Positions 24,819 through 33,635 are shown, numbered from the stretch's first letter. The stretch is 64,000 bases of DNA from JAAFIP01 sp963775085 (GCA_963775085.1 CAVZHO010000002.1:620001-684000); one strand, 5' to 3'. Notes: generated by a model from the sequence alone, not told the origin. A program made the numbers and translations.

Positions 24819-25817
24819 ATGTTTGTATCTGGCAAAAGAGTTTTGAAACTCGGCTTAAGCCTGGCAGCCGCAACTGCATTCACGCTGTCGCCCTGGCACA
24901 GCGCCTTGGCGCAAAGCTACCCCAGCAAACCCATTAAGATGATCGTGCCCTTCCCGGCAGGTGGCACCACCGACATCGTGGCGCGTCTGGTGGCACAGCG
25001 CATGAGCGAGGCTATGGGCCAGCCCGTGCTGGTGGACAACAAGGGCGGCGCAGGTGGTGCCATTGGAGCCGACCTGGTGGCCAAGGCTGCGCCCGATGGC
25101 TACACCATCTTGATGCACAACCTCACGTTCCCGCTGGCTTCCGTGGCGCAAACTCTGGCCAAAACTTCGCCGTTTAACGTTGACACCGACTTTGCCGGCA
25201 TTTCCATTGCAGTGTATGTGCCCTTCGTGTGGACGGCGCATCCCAGCGTGCCTGCCAAAGACTTGCGCGGCGTGGCCACCTTGCTGCAAGGCAACAAGGC
25301 GCTGCAATACAACTATGGCTCCACAGGCCCCGGCTCGGCCATGCATGTGCTGGGCGAGGCCTTTAAGCGCGATGCCAAAATTGAGATGGAGCACATTGCC
25401 TACAAAGGCGCAGCGCCATTGAAGCAAGAGTTGCTGGCGGGGCGCATTCAGGTGGGCGGCGACCAGTTGTCGTCCTCCTTGGCCGAGATCCGCGCAGGTA
25501 CGCTCAAGGTGCTGGCCACTACCGCGTCCAAACGCATCGCCAGCATGCCCGATGTACCCACGGTACGCGAGCTGGGCATGCCTGCGCTGGAACTGGAAGG
25601 TTGGAACGGTTTGTTCGCCCCCGCCAAAACCCCTAAAGACATTATTGAACGACTGCAACGCGAAGTAGCCGCCGCCGTGCGCCACCCCGATTTAGCCAAA
25701 CGTTTGGCCGATTTGGGTGCCGACCCGGTGGGTTCATCCCCCGCTGAGCAAGATGCCATGCTGCGTCGCCAGATGGATCAGTTCCGCACGGTGATTCGTG
25801 AGATGAAAATTGAGTGA
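24819..25817 (+). CDS. Tripartite tricarboxylate transporter substrate-binding protein
   Basis: Bug receptor of 332 residues; signal peptide ends near HSALAQ. Blocks PIKMIVPFPAGGTTDIVARL, VLVDNKGGAGGAIGAD, YGSTGPGSAMHVLGE and HIAYKGAAPLKQELLAG are family hallmarks. It is preceded by a 380-bp gap, has AAGGA before the ATG, and is followed at once by another Bug gene, so it probably begins a new transcript. Confidence 0.88.
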   Translation: MFVSGKRVLKLGLSLAAATAFTLSPWHSALAQSYPSKPIKMIVPFPAGGTTDIVARLVAQRMSEAMGQPVLVDNKGGAGGAIGADLVAKAAPDGYTILMHNLTFPLASVAQTLAKTSPFNVDTDFAGISIAVYVPFVWTAHPSVPAKDLRGVATLLQGNKALQYNYGSTGPGSAMHVLGEAFKRDAKIEMEHIAYKGAAPLKQELLAGRIQVGGDQLSSSLAEIRAGTLKVLATTASKRIASMPDVPTVRELGMPALELEGWNGLFAPAKTPKDIIERLQREVAAAVRHPDLAKRLADLGADPVGSSPAEQDAMLRRQMDQFRTVIREMKIE

Positions 25818-25852
25818 TCAGCAGTTCAGAAAACCTCACCCGAGAATCCGCT

Positions 25853-26824
25853 ATGCGCAGAAAATTGTTGTTGGTCTTACTGGGCGCCAGCGCTCCCGCG
25901 CTGTGGGCCCAAGTTGCGCCTGTCGACGCGTACCCCAGCAAACCCATCCGCATTCTGGTGGGCTTTACCCCCGGCGGCGGGCCTGACATTACGGCGCGTT
26001 ATTTGTCCAGCAAACTGGGTGAGAGCTGGAAGCAGGCCGTAGTGGTAGAAAACCGCTTGGGCGCAGGCAGCAACGTGGCGGCGCAGGCGCTGGCTAATGC
26101 TACTGCTGATGGCTACACGCTGCTCTCAGTGTCGTCGGCTCATGCGGTCTCGCCCGCCATCTACCCCAAGCTGCCTTACGATGTGCACAAAGATTTTGCG
26201 GGCATCACGTTGACTGCCACCGGCCCGGCGCTGGTGATGGTGTCGCCGCAACTGGGTGTGAAGACCATGGGTGAATTGATCGCATTGGCCAAGTCCAAAC
26301 CTGGCCAATTGAACTTCGCTTCGGCTGGTGTGGGCAGCGGCTCGCATTTTGCAGTGGAGCTACTCAAAAGCCAAGTGGGCATCGACATGCTGCACATCCC
26401 CTACAAAGGCATTCCCGAGGCGCTGACCGAGACTATCGCAGGGCGCACCCAGGTTTTCATCTCGCCGTATGCCAGTGCCATCAATCTGGTGAAGGAAGGC
26501 AAGGCCACCGCCATCGCGGTGACCAGCCTGAAACGCATGCCGGATATGCCCGACGTACCTACCGTGGCCGAGTCTGGCGCGCCGGGCTACCAATGGGTGT
26601 TTTGGTATGGCCTGTTAGCCCCCGCTAAAACGCCGCGCGCGATTGTTGACAAACTCAACGCTGAAATTGGCACGATCCTCAAACAACCCGAGGTACGCCA
26701 GCGTTTCGGCCCCTTGGGTATCGAACCCGTCACCAGCAGCCCCGAAGAGTTTGACAAGCTGATTGTCAACGAAGTAGCCACCTTTACCCGACTGGCCAAA
26801 GCAGGCAACATCAAGCTCGATTAA
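25853..26824 (+). CDS. Tripartite tricarboxylate transporter substrate-binding protein
   Basis: Bug receptor of 323 residues with a signal peptide (MRRKLLLVLLGASAPALWAQ). Blocks PIRILVGFTPGGGPDITARY, VVVENRLGAGSNVAAQ, FASAGVGSGSHFAVELL and LHIPYKGIPEAL. The ATG at 25853 is chosen because it begins a proper signal peptide; the upstream in-frame ATG at 25814 overlaps the previous stop. Two adjacent receptors of the same family suggest duplication with divergence of ligand. Confidence 0.87.
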   Translation: MRRKLLLVLLGASAPALWAQVAPVDAYPSKPIRILVGFTPGGGPDITARYLSSKLGESWKQAVVVENRLGAGSNVAAQALANATADGYTLLSVSSAHAVSPAIYPKLPYDVHKDFAGITLTATGPALVMVSPQLGVKTMGELIALAKSKPGQLNFASAGVGSGSHFAVELLKSQVGIDMLHIPYKGIPEALTETIAGRTQVFISPYASAINLVKEGKATAIAVTSLKRMPDMPDVPTVAESGAPGYQWVFWYGLLAPAKTPRAIVDKLNAEIGTILKQPEVRQRFGPLGIEPVTSSPEEFDKLIVNEVATFTRLAKAGNIKLD

Positions 26825-26873
26825 TTTCAATCTTGAGTATTCATTTTTTATTCCGCCCTGATTTCTTAAAGCT

Positions 26874-27671
26874 ATGACAACCTCTGCCACCACCCGCATC
26901 GGCGACATCGACGTTCACTACACCATCGAGGGCGAGGGCCCTTGGATCACGCTGGCGCATTCGCTGGGTTGCGATGTCTCCATGTGGGACGAGCAAGCGG
27001 CACTGCTGTCAAAAAATTACCGCGTCCTGCGCTACGATGCGCGCGGCCACGGCAAGACTACTGCGCCACCTGGCCCCTACACGCTAGCGCAGTTGGCCGA
27101 TGATGTGCACGGCCTGTTTAAGCACCTGGGCATCGCCCGCACCCATTGGCTGGGCATCTCCATGGGCGGGATGATCGGGCAAACCTATGCGCTCAAACAC
27201 CCCGGCGTGTTTGCCAGCATGGTGTTGCTAGACACCACCAGCCGCCGCCCGCCGAACGCGGATGCCATGTGGGGTGAGCGCATCGTGCTGGCGCAAACCC
27301 AGGGTATGGGCGCGTTGCTAGAGAGTACCTTGGCACGCTGGTTTACCGCAGGCTTTCGCGCCCGCCAACCCGAGGTGGTGGCGCGCGTGGCCGCTGGCAT
27401 ATTAGCCACGCCTGTCAACGGCTTTTGTGGCTGCTGCGCCGCTATTTCCAAAATTGATACCCTGGACCGCTTGCATGAGATTACCTGCCCTGTGCTGGTG
27501 ATGGTCGGCGAGCATGACCATGGCACGCCGCCTGAGATGGCGCGCCAAATCCACGCCAATCTGCCTAACTCGCAGTTCGTACTCATTAAAGACGCGGCGC
27601 ATATCGCGAACATCGAGCAACCCGAATTCTTTAACCGCACGCTGATGGAGTTTATGGCGCTGCAAACTTGA
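26874..27671 (+). CDS. pcaD: Alpha/beta hydrolase, 3-oxoadipate enol-lactonase-like
   Basis: Hydrolase of 265 residues close to PcaD, which opens beta-ketoadipate enol-lactone. Signs: HSLGCDVSMWDEQ near residue 30, nucleophile elbow GISMGGMIGQ, acid Asp in VGEHDHGTP, base His in DAAHIANIEQP. No other protocatechuate-branch genes (pcaB, pcaG, pcaH) are here, so the physiological lactone is uncertain. Last gene of the plus-strand cluster. Confidence 0.82.
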   Translation: MTTSATTRIGDIDVHYTIEGEGPWITLAHSLGCDVSMWDEQAALLSKNYRVLRYDARGHGKTTAPPGPYTLAQLADDVHGLFKHLGIARTHWLGISMGGMIGQTYALKHPGVFASMVLLDTTSRRPPNADAMWGERIVLAQTQGMGALLESTLARWFTAGFRARQPEVVARVAAGILATPVNGFCGCCAAISKIDTLDRLHEITCPVLVMVGEHDHGTPPEMARQIHANLPNSQFVLIKDAAHIANIEQPEFFNRTLMEFMALQT

Positions 27672-27714
27672 GCCGCAGTGCCGTAGCTATTGCATTCCTG
27701 TTCGCTAAAGTAGA

Positions 27715-27776
27715 TTTCGTTCAGGCTGAGCCTGCCTGCGCCTTCGTGAGCCCTTCTACAAGCTCGGGGCGAACAC
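27715..27776. repeat. REP-like palindrome between convergent genes
   Basis: Contains GAGCCCTTCTACAAGCTCGG and GGGCGAAC, a slightly decayed form of the GAGCCCTTCGACAAGCTC palindrome common in Burkholderiales intergenic regions. It lies between the enol-lactonase-like gene and the Gfo/Idh/MocA gene, which converge here, and may terminate or protect transcripts. Confidence 0.5.
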
Positions 27777-27786
27777 ACCTTGGTAG

Positions 27787-28839
27787 CTATTGCGCAGCAA
27801 TTTTCTCTATGCTTTGGGTTTTTACCGAGGTCATGATGGCCTCTAGCGCCGCCACGTTGGCCAGCATTTCGCGTTTGCTCACGGGGTAGGGCGCTACGCC
27901 GCGAATGGCCTGGGCAAAAGCTTCCAGGTTCGCCAGCACCGACGCATGCGGTGGCACAAAATGGGTTTGCGGTGCTTGGTCACGCAGCACGGTGGTGATA
28001 TCCCAGCCGGTAGGTTTCTCGGGGTGGGTGCGGTCACGGATCTCTACCCAACCTTTGGAGCCGTAGACCGTAAGGCGCCCTTCAAACGGCGTAGCCAGAA
28101 TAGCGCTGATCAAGGCGTTGGCACCACCGGGGAAGGCCAGCATCAGCCCCAAGGTGTCGCCGTTTTCAAAGTCTGAGCCCCGGGTGGCCAGGCGCGCCCA
28201 CACGGCCTCGGCGGGGCCCAGGATGGCAATGGCTAAGTCGACCAAGTGTATGCCTGTCGCCGTCAGTGGCCCGACCGGGGCATGCGTGTTGGACAAACGC
28301 CAGTTGTCTTTGGGCAGGGCGAAGAATTTGTCCTGGCTGAAGTTGCCCTCAATTTGCAAGACCGTGCCCAGCTTTCCCGCTGCAATGTCAGCGCGCAGTT
28401 GCAGTACCGCAGGCTCAAAGCGGCGCTCGTGGCCAATGCCGATCAGCTTGCCGTGCTGCTCGCAACTGGCAATGGCGCGCTGCGCTTCGGCCAGGGTCAT
28501 GCACAGGGGCTTTTCGCAAAACACATGCTTGCCCGCTTGCGATGCGGCGACGATCTGGTCGGCATGGAAGGTGTGCGGCGAGCACAGGATGACGGCCTCC
28601 ATCGCAGAATTGTCCAGAAAGGCCTTGAAGTCTTGTTCTACCTTAAAGCCCATGCTGGCGGCATCGCCTGCCATTTGTGCACGCACGGCGGGATCGGTTT
28701 CCACCACAGAGACCAATTTCAACCAATGACTGGTCGCGATATTGCGTGCCATGGTTTTACCCCACCAACCGTAGCCGACGAGTCCGATTTTGACGGATTC
28801 AATTTTTTGCGAAGGTCTTTGAATTTCGGTATTTGACAT
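27787..28839 (-). CDS. Gfo/Idh/MocA-family oxidoreductase
   Basis: NAD(P)-dependent oxidoreductase of 350 residues. Amino-terminal Rossmann motif GLVGYGWWGKTMARNIA (20-36), then the EKP signature (CEKPLCMTL). The family oxidises or reduces sugars, inositols and similar cyclic compounds. It is the last gene of an operon with a DUF1330 protein (3-bp gap) and a TRAP transporter, and presumably acts on the imported compound. Confidence 0.87.
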   Translation of the reverse strand: MSNTEIQRPSQKIESVKIGLVGYGWWGKTMARNIATSHWLKLVSVVETDPAVRAQMAGDAASMGFKVEQDFKAFLDNSAMEAVILCSPHTFHADQIVAASQAGKHVFCEKPLCMTLAEAQRAIASCEQHGKLIGIGHERRFEPAVLQLRADIAAGKLGTVLQIEGNFSQDKFFALPKDNWRLSNTHAPVGPLTATGIHLVDLAIAILGPAEAVWARLATRGSDFENGDTLGLMLAFPGGANALISAILATPFEGRLTVYGSKGWVEIRDRTHPEKPTGWDITTVLRDQAPQTHFVPPHASVLANLEAFAQAIRGVAPYPVSKREMLANVAALEAIMTSVKTQSIEKIAAQ

Positions 28840-28842
28840 AAA

Positions 28843-29148
28843 TTAAATCGGCGTGGCCTCGCCACCTTCCACAATGACGTTTTCCACGATGCCCGCCCCT
28901 GCACGCCGAAAGGCCGCTGCGGCAACATATTCGGGCGACTCAAAGCAGGCCACACCTGCAGCCAGCGTAGGAAACTCGATGACGATAAAGCGGTGAAAGT
29001 TCTCTGGCCCTTCCATGATCTGGTATTTGCCGCCGCGCACCAGCACCTTGCCGCCGTGTTTTTGCAGAATGCCGGGCACCAAGTCGGTGTATTTTTTGTA
29101 CTCCACCGGGTCGTGAATTTGGGCGCGGGCGATCCAGTAGGCAGGCAT
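28843..29148 (-). CDS. DUF1330-family protein
   Basis: Protein of 101 residues with a ferredoxin-like fold expected for DUF1330 (MPAYWIARAQIHDPVEYKKY, KYQIMEGPENFHRFIVIEF). Small members of this dimeric alpha/beta-barrel group are found in many catabolic operons without an established activity. Located 12 bp after the TRAP large permease gene and 3 bp before the Gfo/Idh/MocA gene. Confidence 0.8.
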   Translation of the reverse strand: MPAYWIARAQIHDPVEYKKYTDLVPGILQKHGGKVLVRGGKYQIMEGPENFHRFIVIEFPTLAAGVACFESPEYVAAAAFRRAGAGIVENVIVEGGEATPI

Positions 29149-29160
29149 GCGAGGCTCCGG

Positions 29161-30528
29161 TTATTTCGCCGCCACCGCATTGCCCAAGTTAGGCAGCCAG
29201 GTAGCGATTTGCGGGAAGATGACCAGGGCCACAATCACGCCCAGCAGTGCAATCCAGTAGGGCACCGAGCCCTTGAATATTTCCCCCGGCGACAGGTCTT
29301 TTTCATCCGTGACGGCGGCCTTGACGGTAAACACCAATATGCCAAACGGCGGGGTCAGCAGGCCCGTTTCAATCGCAATAATGCCGATGATGGCAAACGC
29401 AATCGGATCGAAGCCCAGCGCCACCGCCACGGGTGCAAACACGGGCACGGTGAGCAAGATAATCGAGATTGAATCGATGATGCAGCCCAGAATAAACCAC
29501 ACCATCACCATCACCGCCAAGATCGCATAGGGCGACAGGCCTGAGGCCAAAAAGAACTCCTTGGCAGCGCCCGTCACGCCCGTCATGGCCAGCACGCGGG
29601 AGTACAGCTGCGCCGTGACCAGCAGTAGCAGCAGCGGTGCCGAGGTGCGGCCCACCGACAAAATCGCCTGCATCATTTCGGGCGGCTTCATGCCGCGCAG
29701 CAGCGCCAGAATGAGCGCCAGCGTAGCACCCACGCCCGCGCCCTCGGTAGGCGTGAAGGCACCCAGCCAGATGCCGCCCAGCACCAAGGCCACCAGCACC
29801 AGGATGCCCACGGTGCTCCACAACACGGTGCTCAGGTCTTGCTCCACCACTAAATCGTTAGCATCGCGTGCGGCCTGCTGTGCGGGGGGCAAATTGTTGC
29901 CTTCGCCCACGCGCGCCGGGTCGGTTTTGGCCACCCAGATGATGTAGCCGATGTAAAAGGTCACCACGATCAAGCCGGGGATGATGCCCGCGATAAACAG
30001 CTTGCCAATGGCCAGCTCGGTCAGCACGCCCCAGACAATCATCAGCACGGAGGGCGGTATCAGCATGCCCAGGCAGGCGCTGCCGGCAATGCAGCCCAGC
30101 GCAAACTTGCGCTCATAGCCATAGCGGCGCATCTCCGGATAGGCGATTTTTGAAAATGCAGCGGCTGCGGCAATCGACACCCCGGTCACAAAGGCAAACA
30201 CCGCGTTGGCCAGCACGGTGGCTACCCCCAGGCGCCCCGGCACTTTTTTGGTCAGGCGGTTGATGAGCGAGAACAGGTCGCTGGCTGCACCGCACTTGGC
30301 CAAAAACTCTCCCATCAACATGAACAGCGGAATGACCGCAAACACATAGTCGCGTAGCGCCTCGTACGAAGTGGTCGAGGCAAAACTGATGACGGTGCTT
30401 ACCTCCCCCGTCAGCAGGTAGATGCCCAGCAGGCTGGTAATGCCCAGCGATACGGCGATATGCACGCCGCAAAACACCAAGGCCAGCAACACGCTGACCA
30501 AAATAATCATATGGGTAGGGTCAAACAT
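29161..30528 (-). CDS. dctM: TRAP transporter large permease (DctM type)
   Basis: Ion-coupled membrane subunit of 455 residues with a dozen or so hydrophobic segments (VSVLLALVFCGVHIAVSLGI at the start; the GCIAGSACLGMLIPPSVLMI stretch typical of DctM). It imports carboxylates or similar solutes with DctQ and DctP. The ATG at 30528 is chosen over the open frame up to 30669, which overlaps the DctQ gene and encodes no membrane segment. Confidence 0.92.
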   Translation of the reverse strand: MFDPTHMIILVSVLLALVFCGVHIAVSLGITSLLGIYLLTGEVSTVISFASTTSYEALRDYVFAVIPLFMLMGEFLAKCGAASDLFSLINRLTKKVPGRLGVATVLANAVFAFVTGVSIAAAAAFSKIAYPEMRRYGYERKFALGCIAGSACLGMLIPPSVLMIVWGVLTELAIGKLFIAGIIPGLIVVTFYIGYIIWVAKTDPARVGEGNNLPPAQQAARDANDLVVEQDLSTVLWSTVGILVLVALVLGGIWLGAFTPTEGAGVGATLALILALLRGMKPPEMMQAILSVGRTSAPLLLLLVTAQLYSRVLAMTGVTGAAKEFFLASGLSPYAILAVMVMVWFILGCIIDSISIILLTVPVFAPVAVALGFDPIAFAIIGIIAIETGLLTPPFGILVFTVKAAVTDEKDLSPGEIFKGSVPYWIALLGVIVALVIFPQIATWLPNLGNAVAAK

Positions 30529-30539
30529 ACTTTTTGCGT

Positions 30540-31058
30540 CTAGTGCACTGCGGTGGATTGGGCGGGGGCCAGGCCCTTGCCCGCCAGGGCGATGTTTTCC
30601 AGCATCAACAACAGGTAGCTCAGCGCCGCCAGCGCCGTGCCCAGCACAATCACAAAGCGTGCAGGCCACACGGGGACGCGCAGCGCCCCTTCACCTTCAA
30701 ATTCGTTAGAACTCCAGGCATGCGCCGCGCCGTCCAGACTGCCATAGCAAATGAAGGCAAAAAAGCACAGGCCCGCCAGCGCGCCGACGGCGCCAAACCA
30801 GCTTTGCCAACGCGGTGCCAGCTTGGCCACCAGCGTGTCCACCTGCAGCATGCCGCCCGAGCGGATGGCAAAGCCCGCCTGCAAAAAGCAGATGATGACG
30901 ATGGAAAACGACACGATCTCGGGCGTGCCCTTGATCGGGCTGTTAAACAACACCCGGCCCAGCACATCAGCCACCACCAAAAAGCAGAGCAAAAAGGCCA
31001 GCACGGCGGCGGTGACCATCAGGGCACGCGTGATCCAGTCGTTGAAGCGTTTCAACAT
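30540..31058 (-). CDS. dctQ: TRAP transporter small permease (DctQ type)
   Basis: Membrane protein of 172 residues with four hydrophobic segments (ITRALMVTAAVLAFLLCFLV, SFSIVIICFLQAGFA, FGAVGALAGLCFFAFICYG, FVIVLGTALAALSYLLLM), the DctQ layout. Gene order is dctP, dctQ, dctM on the minus strand. A strong hairpin at 31081-31102 lies just before it. Confidence 0.88.
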   Translation of the reverse strand: MLKRFNDWITRALMVTAAVLAFLLCFLVVADVLGRVLFNSPIKGTPEIVSFSIVIICFLQAGFAIRSGGMLQVDTLVAKLAPRWQSWFGAVGALAGLCFFAFICYGSLDGAAHAWSSNEFEGEGALRVPVWPARFVIVLGTALAALSYLLLMLENIALAGKGLAPAQSTAVH

Positions 31059-31080
31059 GTGCTTGTCTCCGAAAAAGCGA

Positions 31081-31102
31081 CCTCCCCGTGCGCACGGGGA
31101 GG
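31081..31102 (-). terminator. Intercistronic hairpin after the TRAP binding-protein gene
   Basis: A perfect 22-bp palindrome with arms CCTCCCCGTGC and GCACGGGGAGG lies between the stop of dctP and the start of dctQ. No long U tract follows. It probably attenuates or processes the message so that binding protein is made in excess over permease. Confidence 0.6.
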
Positions 31103-31133
31103 CGGGGTGGGCAAAGCCAGGGCTGGGCGTTTT

Positions 31134-32213
31134 TTATTTGATGCTGTAGCGCACCGGCCATTTGTGGCCCAGTTTCTCGGCTTCCTCCAGCGTAATTTTC
31201 AGCACCTGCGAGGCGGGCAAACCCTTGCTGTCCAGATCGGCGGCCACAGTCTGCGGCCAGGCTTTGAGCGAGTTAGCCCAGTCCAGTTTGACAGAATCAG
31301 GCACGCTCTTCACCGTCACGCCGGTGGCCTTGAGCTCGGCCATTTGCTTGGGGTAGTTTTCCTGGTTCACGGTGCCAGTTTTGGCTTCGTATTCTTTGGA
31401 GACTTCCAAAATTATCGTTTGCACCTCTTTGGGCAGCTTGGAGAATTTGGCTTTGTTCATGGTCAGCCCGTGCCAGGTGATGGCACCAAAGCCCACCTCG
31501 GTGTAGTGCTTGGCCACATCACCCAGCTTGAAGTTCACCCAACCCGACGGAAACATGATCCAGCCGTTGTACACCCCCGTCTGCATCGAGGTATAGGCCT
31601 CGGGCAGGGATGACTGCACGGGCACCGCACCCGCGTACTCCAGCCACTTGAGGTTCAGCCCAGCGCCAGCGATCTTGCGGCCCTTGAGCTCGGACACCGT
31701 GTTCCATTCAAACGTGGTGCCCAGGTTGTAGCCGTTGTCGGCAATCAGGGCCAGCAGCTGCTGGTTGAATTTGTCCTCAAACACTTTGCTCATATAGGGC
31801 ACTTTGTCGTACACCGTGCGCGCCAGCTTGACGCTCATCTCGGGGCTCATGGTGCCAAAGGGCAGCATGACCTGGAAAGCATGCAGCGGCAGGTTGGACG
31901 GCTCAAAGCCAAAGTTGTAGCCGCCAATATCGATAATGCCCGACTGCACGCCCTCCAGCGTGTCGGCCACCTTGACCATCGAGCCGCCATAGCCCTCAAC
32001 AAACTCGATCTTGTGCGAGGTCTTTTCTGCCACCCGTTTGGTGATCTCTGGCACAAAGAAGTTTTGCATCAAATTCACATAAGTCTGCGCAGCCGCATGG
32101 CCAGACGCAATGCGCAGTTTGATATTTTCTGCCTGCGCGGTGCTGGCGCAGGCCAGGCCGAGCAGGGACAACAAAAGGGTGGATTTGAAACGCTTGACGA
32201 TGGGCTGACGCAT
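31134..32213 (-). CDS. dctP: TRAP transporter substrate-binding protein (DctP type)
   Basis: Periplasmic receptor of 359 residues with a signal peptide (LLLSLLGLACASTAQA). Typical TRAP features: SGHAAAQTYVNLMQNFFVPE, the EFVEGYGG segment, and LKGRKIAG then GLNLKWLEYAGAVPVQSSLP leading into YTSMQTGVYNGW. The helix that selects organic anions is present, but the ligand cannot be named. First gene of the TRAP/Gfo-Idh operon. Confidence 0.9.
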   Translation of the reverse strand: MRQPIVKRFKSTLLLSLLGLACASTAQAENIKLRIASGHAAAQTYVNLMQNFFVPEITKRVAEKTSHKIEFVEGYGGSMVKVADTLEGVQSGIIDIGGYNFGFEPSNLPLHAFQVMLPFGTMSPEMSVKLARTVYDKVPYMSKVFEDKFNQQLLALIADNGYNLGTTFEWNTVSELKGRKIAGAGLNLKWLEYAGAVPVQSSLPEAYTSMQTGVYNGWIMFPSGWVNFKLGDVAKHYTEVGFGAITWHGLTMNKAKFSKLPKEVQTIILEVSKEYEAKTGTVNQENYPKQMAELKATGVTVKSVPDSVKLDWANSLKAWPQTVAADLDSKGLPASQVLKITLEEAEKLGHKWPVRYSIK

Positions 32214-32454
32214 GGTTTAACTCCGGAGGGTTACAAAAAGGGGATACGTCTGACAGCGTAGCAAAACCACGGGAAATGGGTTTAGGTGAAAACCAGCGGA
32301 TGCGGTGCCGAACGGTCGCCTTCGCGTCTGATCGCACAGGTCTTGTACGTTCAAGTGCTTAGAGCGTTCTGGTGGTTTGTACGCACAGACGCTTGGTGCG
32401 CTCTGGTGCTTGGTGGCACTGGTGCCTTGCACGCTCAGGTGGTGCGTACGCCCA

Positions 32455-32549
32455 GGCACTTGGGGTGATTGGCTACGCGGCTGTCCTCCGTGGCGGTCTA
32501 TGACCGCCTACTCCCCCTTTATGCCGCTACGCCACTCACCCCAAGCGCC
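32455..32549 (-). repeat. Structured palindromic element, copy A
   Basis: Read on the minus strand: outer stem arms begin GGCGCTTGGGGTGA and end TCACCCCAAGTGCC, then box 1 GTAGCGGCATAAAGGGGGAG, an inner hairpin (GGCGGTC with GACCGCC), and box 2 GGAGGACAGCCGCGTAGC. It lies 240 bp upstream of dctP, in the same direction. The rest of 32214-32714 holds no recognisable gene. Confidence 0.7.
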
Positions 32550-32714
32550 GGGGCGGCGGGCTTGGTCGATGGGTTGCGGTTGGGCTTTTGCGATGGCAAG
32601 GGGTATCTCAAAAAGGTATTTGCGGTGGGGCTATTGCAGCACCCCAAACCGGGCTCGTCCAACAAACGGTTCAGATCGGGCGGCAAGCGCGATCTAATCT
32701 TATTCGTTAGGGTG

Positions 32715-32987
32715 CTATTTTTGTACATTTTTAACGCTTTGAGCAGCACCAACAACAGATAGGCTGAACACCAAAACAACTAAGAAAAGACACCGTGAAA
32801 ATATGTCCAACTCAGGCACGTGGTTGGGGTTGACTCCAAACAAAGCGTAGACGCGTAGGCTGACAAAAGCGTACATGGCGTAAATAAGAGCATTGCCAAA
32901 ATAACAAAAAATGGCGAAGACCAAAACAACTGCCAGCACCCACAAGCTATTGCAGATACGAATTAAGCTAGGTTTGTAGCGAGCCAA
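32715..32987 (-). CDS. Small hypothetical membrane protein
   Basis: Open frame of 90 residues with two or three hydrophobic segments (LWVLAVVLVFAIFCYFGNAL, LIYAMYAFVSLRVYALFGV, LFLVVLVFSLSVVGAA). The region is more A+T-rich than its neighbours. It overlaps the end of the frame at 32963-33205 by 25 bp, so the two could be coupled genes or one gene split by a frameshift. Not recognised. Confidence 0.45.
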   Translation of the reverse strand: MARYKPSLIRICNSLWVLAVVLVFAIFCYFGNALIYAMYAFVSLRVYALFGVNPNHVPELDIFSRCLFLVVLVFSLSVVGAAQSVKNVQK

Positions 32988-33205
32988 AAAAAAGCAAGCC
33001 CAGCAAAGAAAAAAATGTTGATAACCAGATGCGATATAACAAAGTGATTTAGAGTAGAGCTACCAGCGATGTGTGAAGCAAAAGGAAGAGGAAAGCCAAA
33101 GGTTTGTGTGACACCAACGGCGCCATCGCAGGATTGCACAAAAGGTATGAAAGAAACCGCAAGCGCAAACCGAGCAAACTTAAGAAACTTTTGCCAATCA
33201 CTCAT
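32963..33205 (-). CDS. Small hypothetical membrane protein
   Basis: Open frame of 80 residues with two hydrophobic segments (ALAVSFIPFVQS, FVISHLVINIFFFAGLAFFW). A Cys follows the first segment (VQSC), possibly a lipobox-like site though not a canonical one. A+T-rich like its overlapping downstream neighbour. Not recognised; together the pair may be a small transferred cassette. Confidence 0.45.
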   Translation of the reverse strand: MSDWQKFLKFARFALAVSFIPFVQSCDGAVGVTQTFGFPLPFASHIAGSSTLNHFVISHLVINIFFFAGLAFFWLATNLA

Positions 33206-33507
33206 TGAGCACTCTAACGCAATGCAGATCGCAAGATTTGCAATTTACAAATGGGGTTGCAATTTAATCTGGGCATCAAATACTCCTGAAAGTGGCTTGC
33301 AGTAAGGATTCCAAGCGATAAAGCTGTTTATTCGTTTATTTATAAAAATTCCATGAAACCCGGCAGTACACCACTATAGTCAGTTCGGTTTTTAGACCGA
33401 TTGCGAAGGCGTGTTCATTACATATGGACTATAGCCTAAGCACTGAAAAAACAACCTGCATTGGGTGAAATTTTTTGTTTGCTGGCATGGTCGCAACTGC
33501 GCGATGC

Positions 33508-33527
33508 GCCATCCGCGTGAGGATGGC
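33508..33527. repeat. Hairpin GCCATCC/GGATGGC
   Basis: Seven-base arms around a six-base loop in the otherwise empty stretch 33206-33591, where I see no gene. No T-run follows, so terminator function is doubtful. Confidence 0.3.
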
Positions 33528-33591
33528 AGGCATTGAATATGGTGTAGTTTGTTTACCAGTAGGTGCTGACGGTACGTTTAAGCATATTTAG

Positions 33592-33626
33592 TTGCTATAT
33601 ATTCCATAGCTGCTTACGCTATATTT
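33592..33626 (+). repeat. Dispersed ATAGCTGCTTACG palindrome, copy 3
   Basis: Reads GCTATATATTCCATAGCTGC then TTACGC. It ends ten bases before the left end of the IS30 element, so the insertion sequence may have gone in beside the repeat. Confidence 0.6.
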
Positions 33627-33635
33627 CATTGCTTA

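Noticed and set aside
30534..31613. Long plus-strand frame opposite the TRAP genes
   Set aside because: Antisense to dctQ and dctP, composition biased, no motif.
32377..32762. Overlapping plus-strand frames across structured copy A and the following region
   Set aside because: They read through a palindromic repeat, have no ribosome site and no recognisable protein; treated as non-coding.
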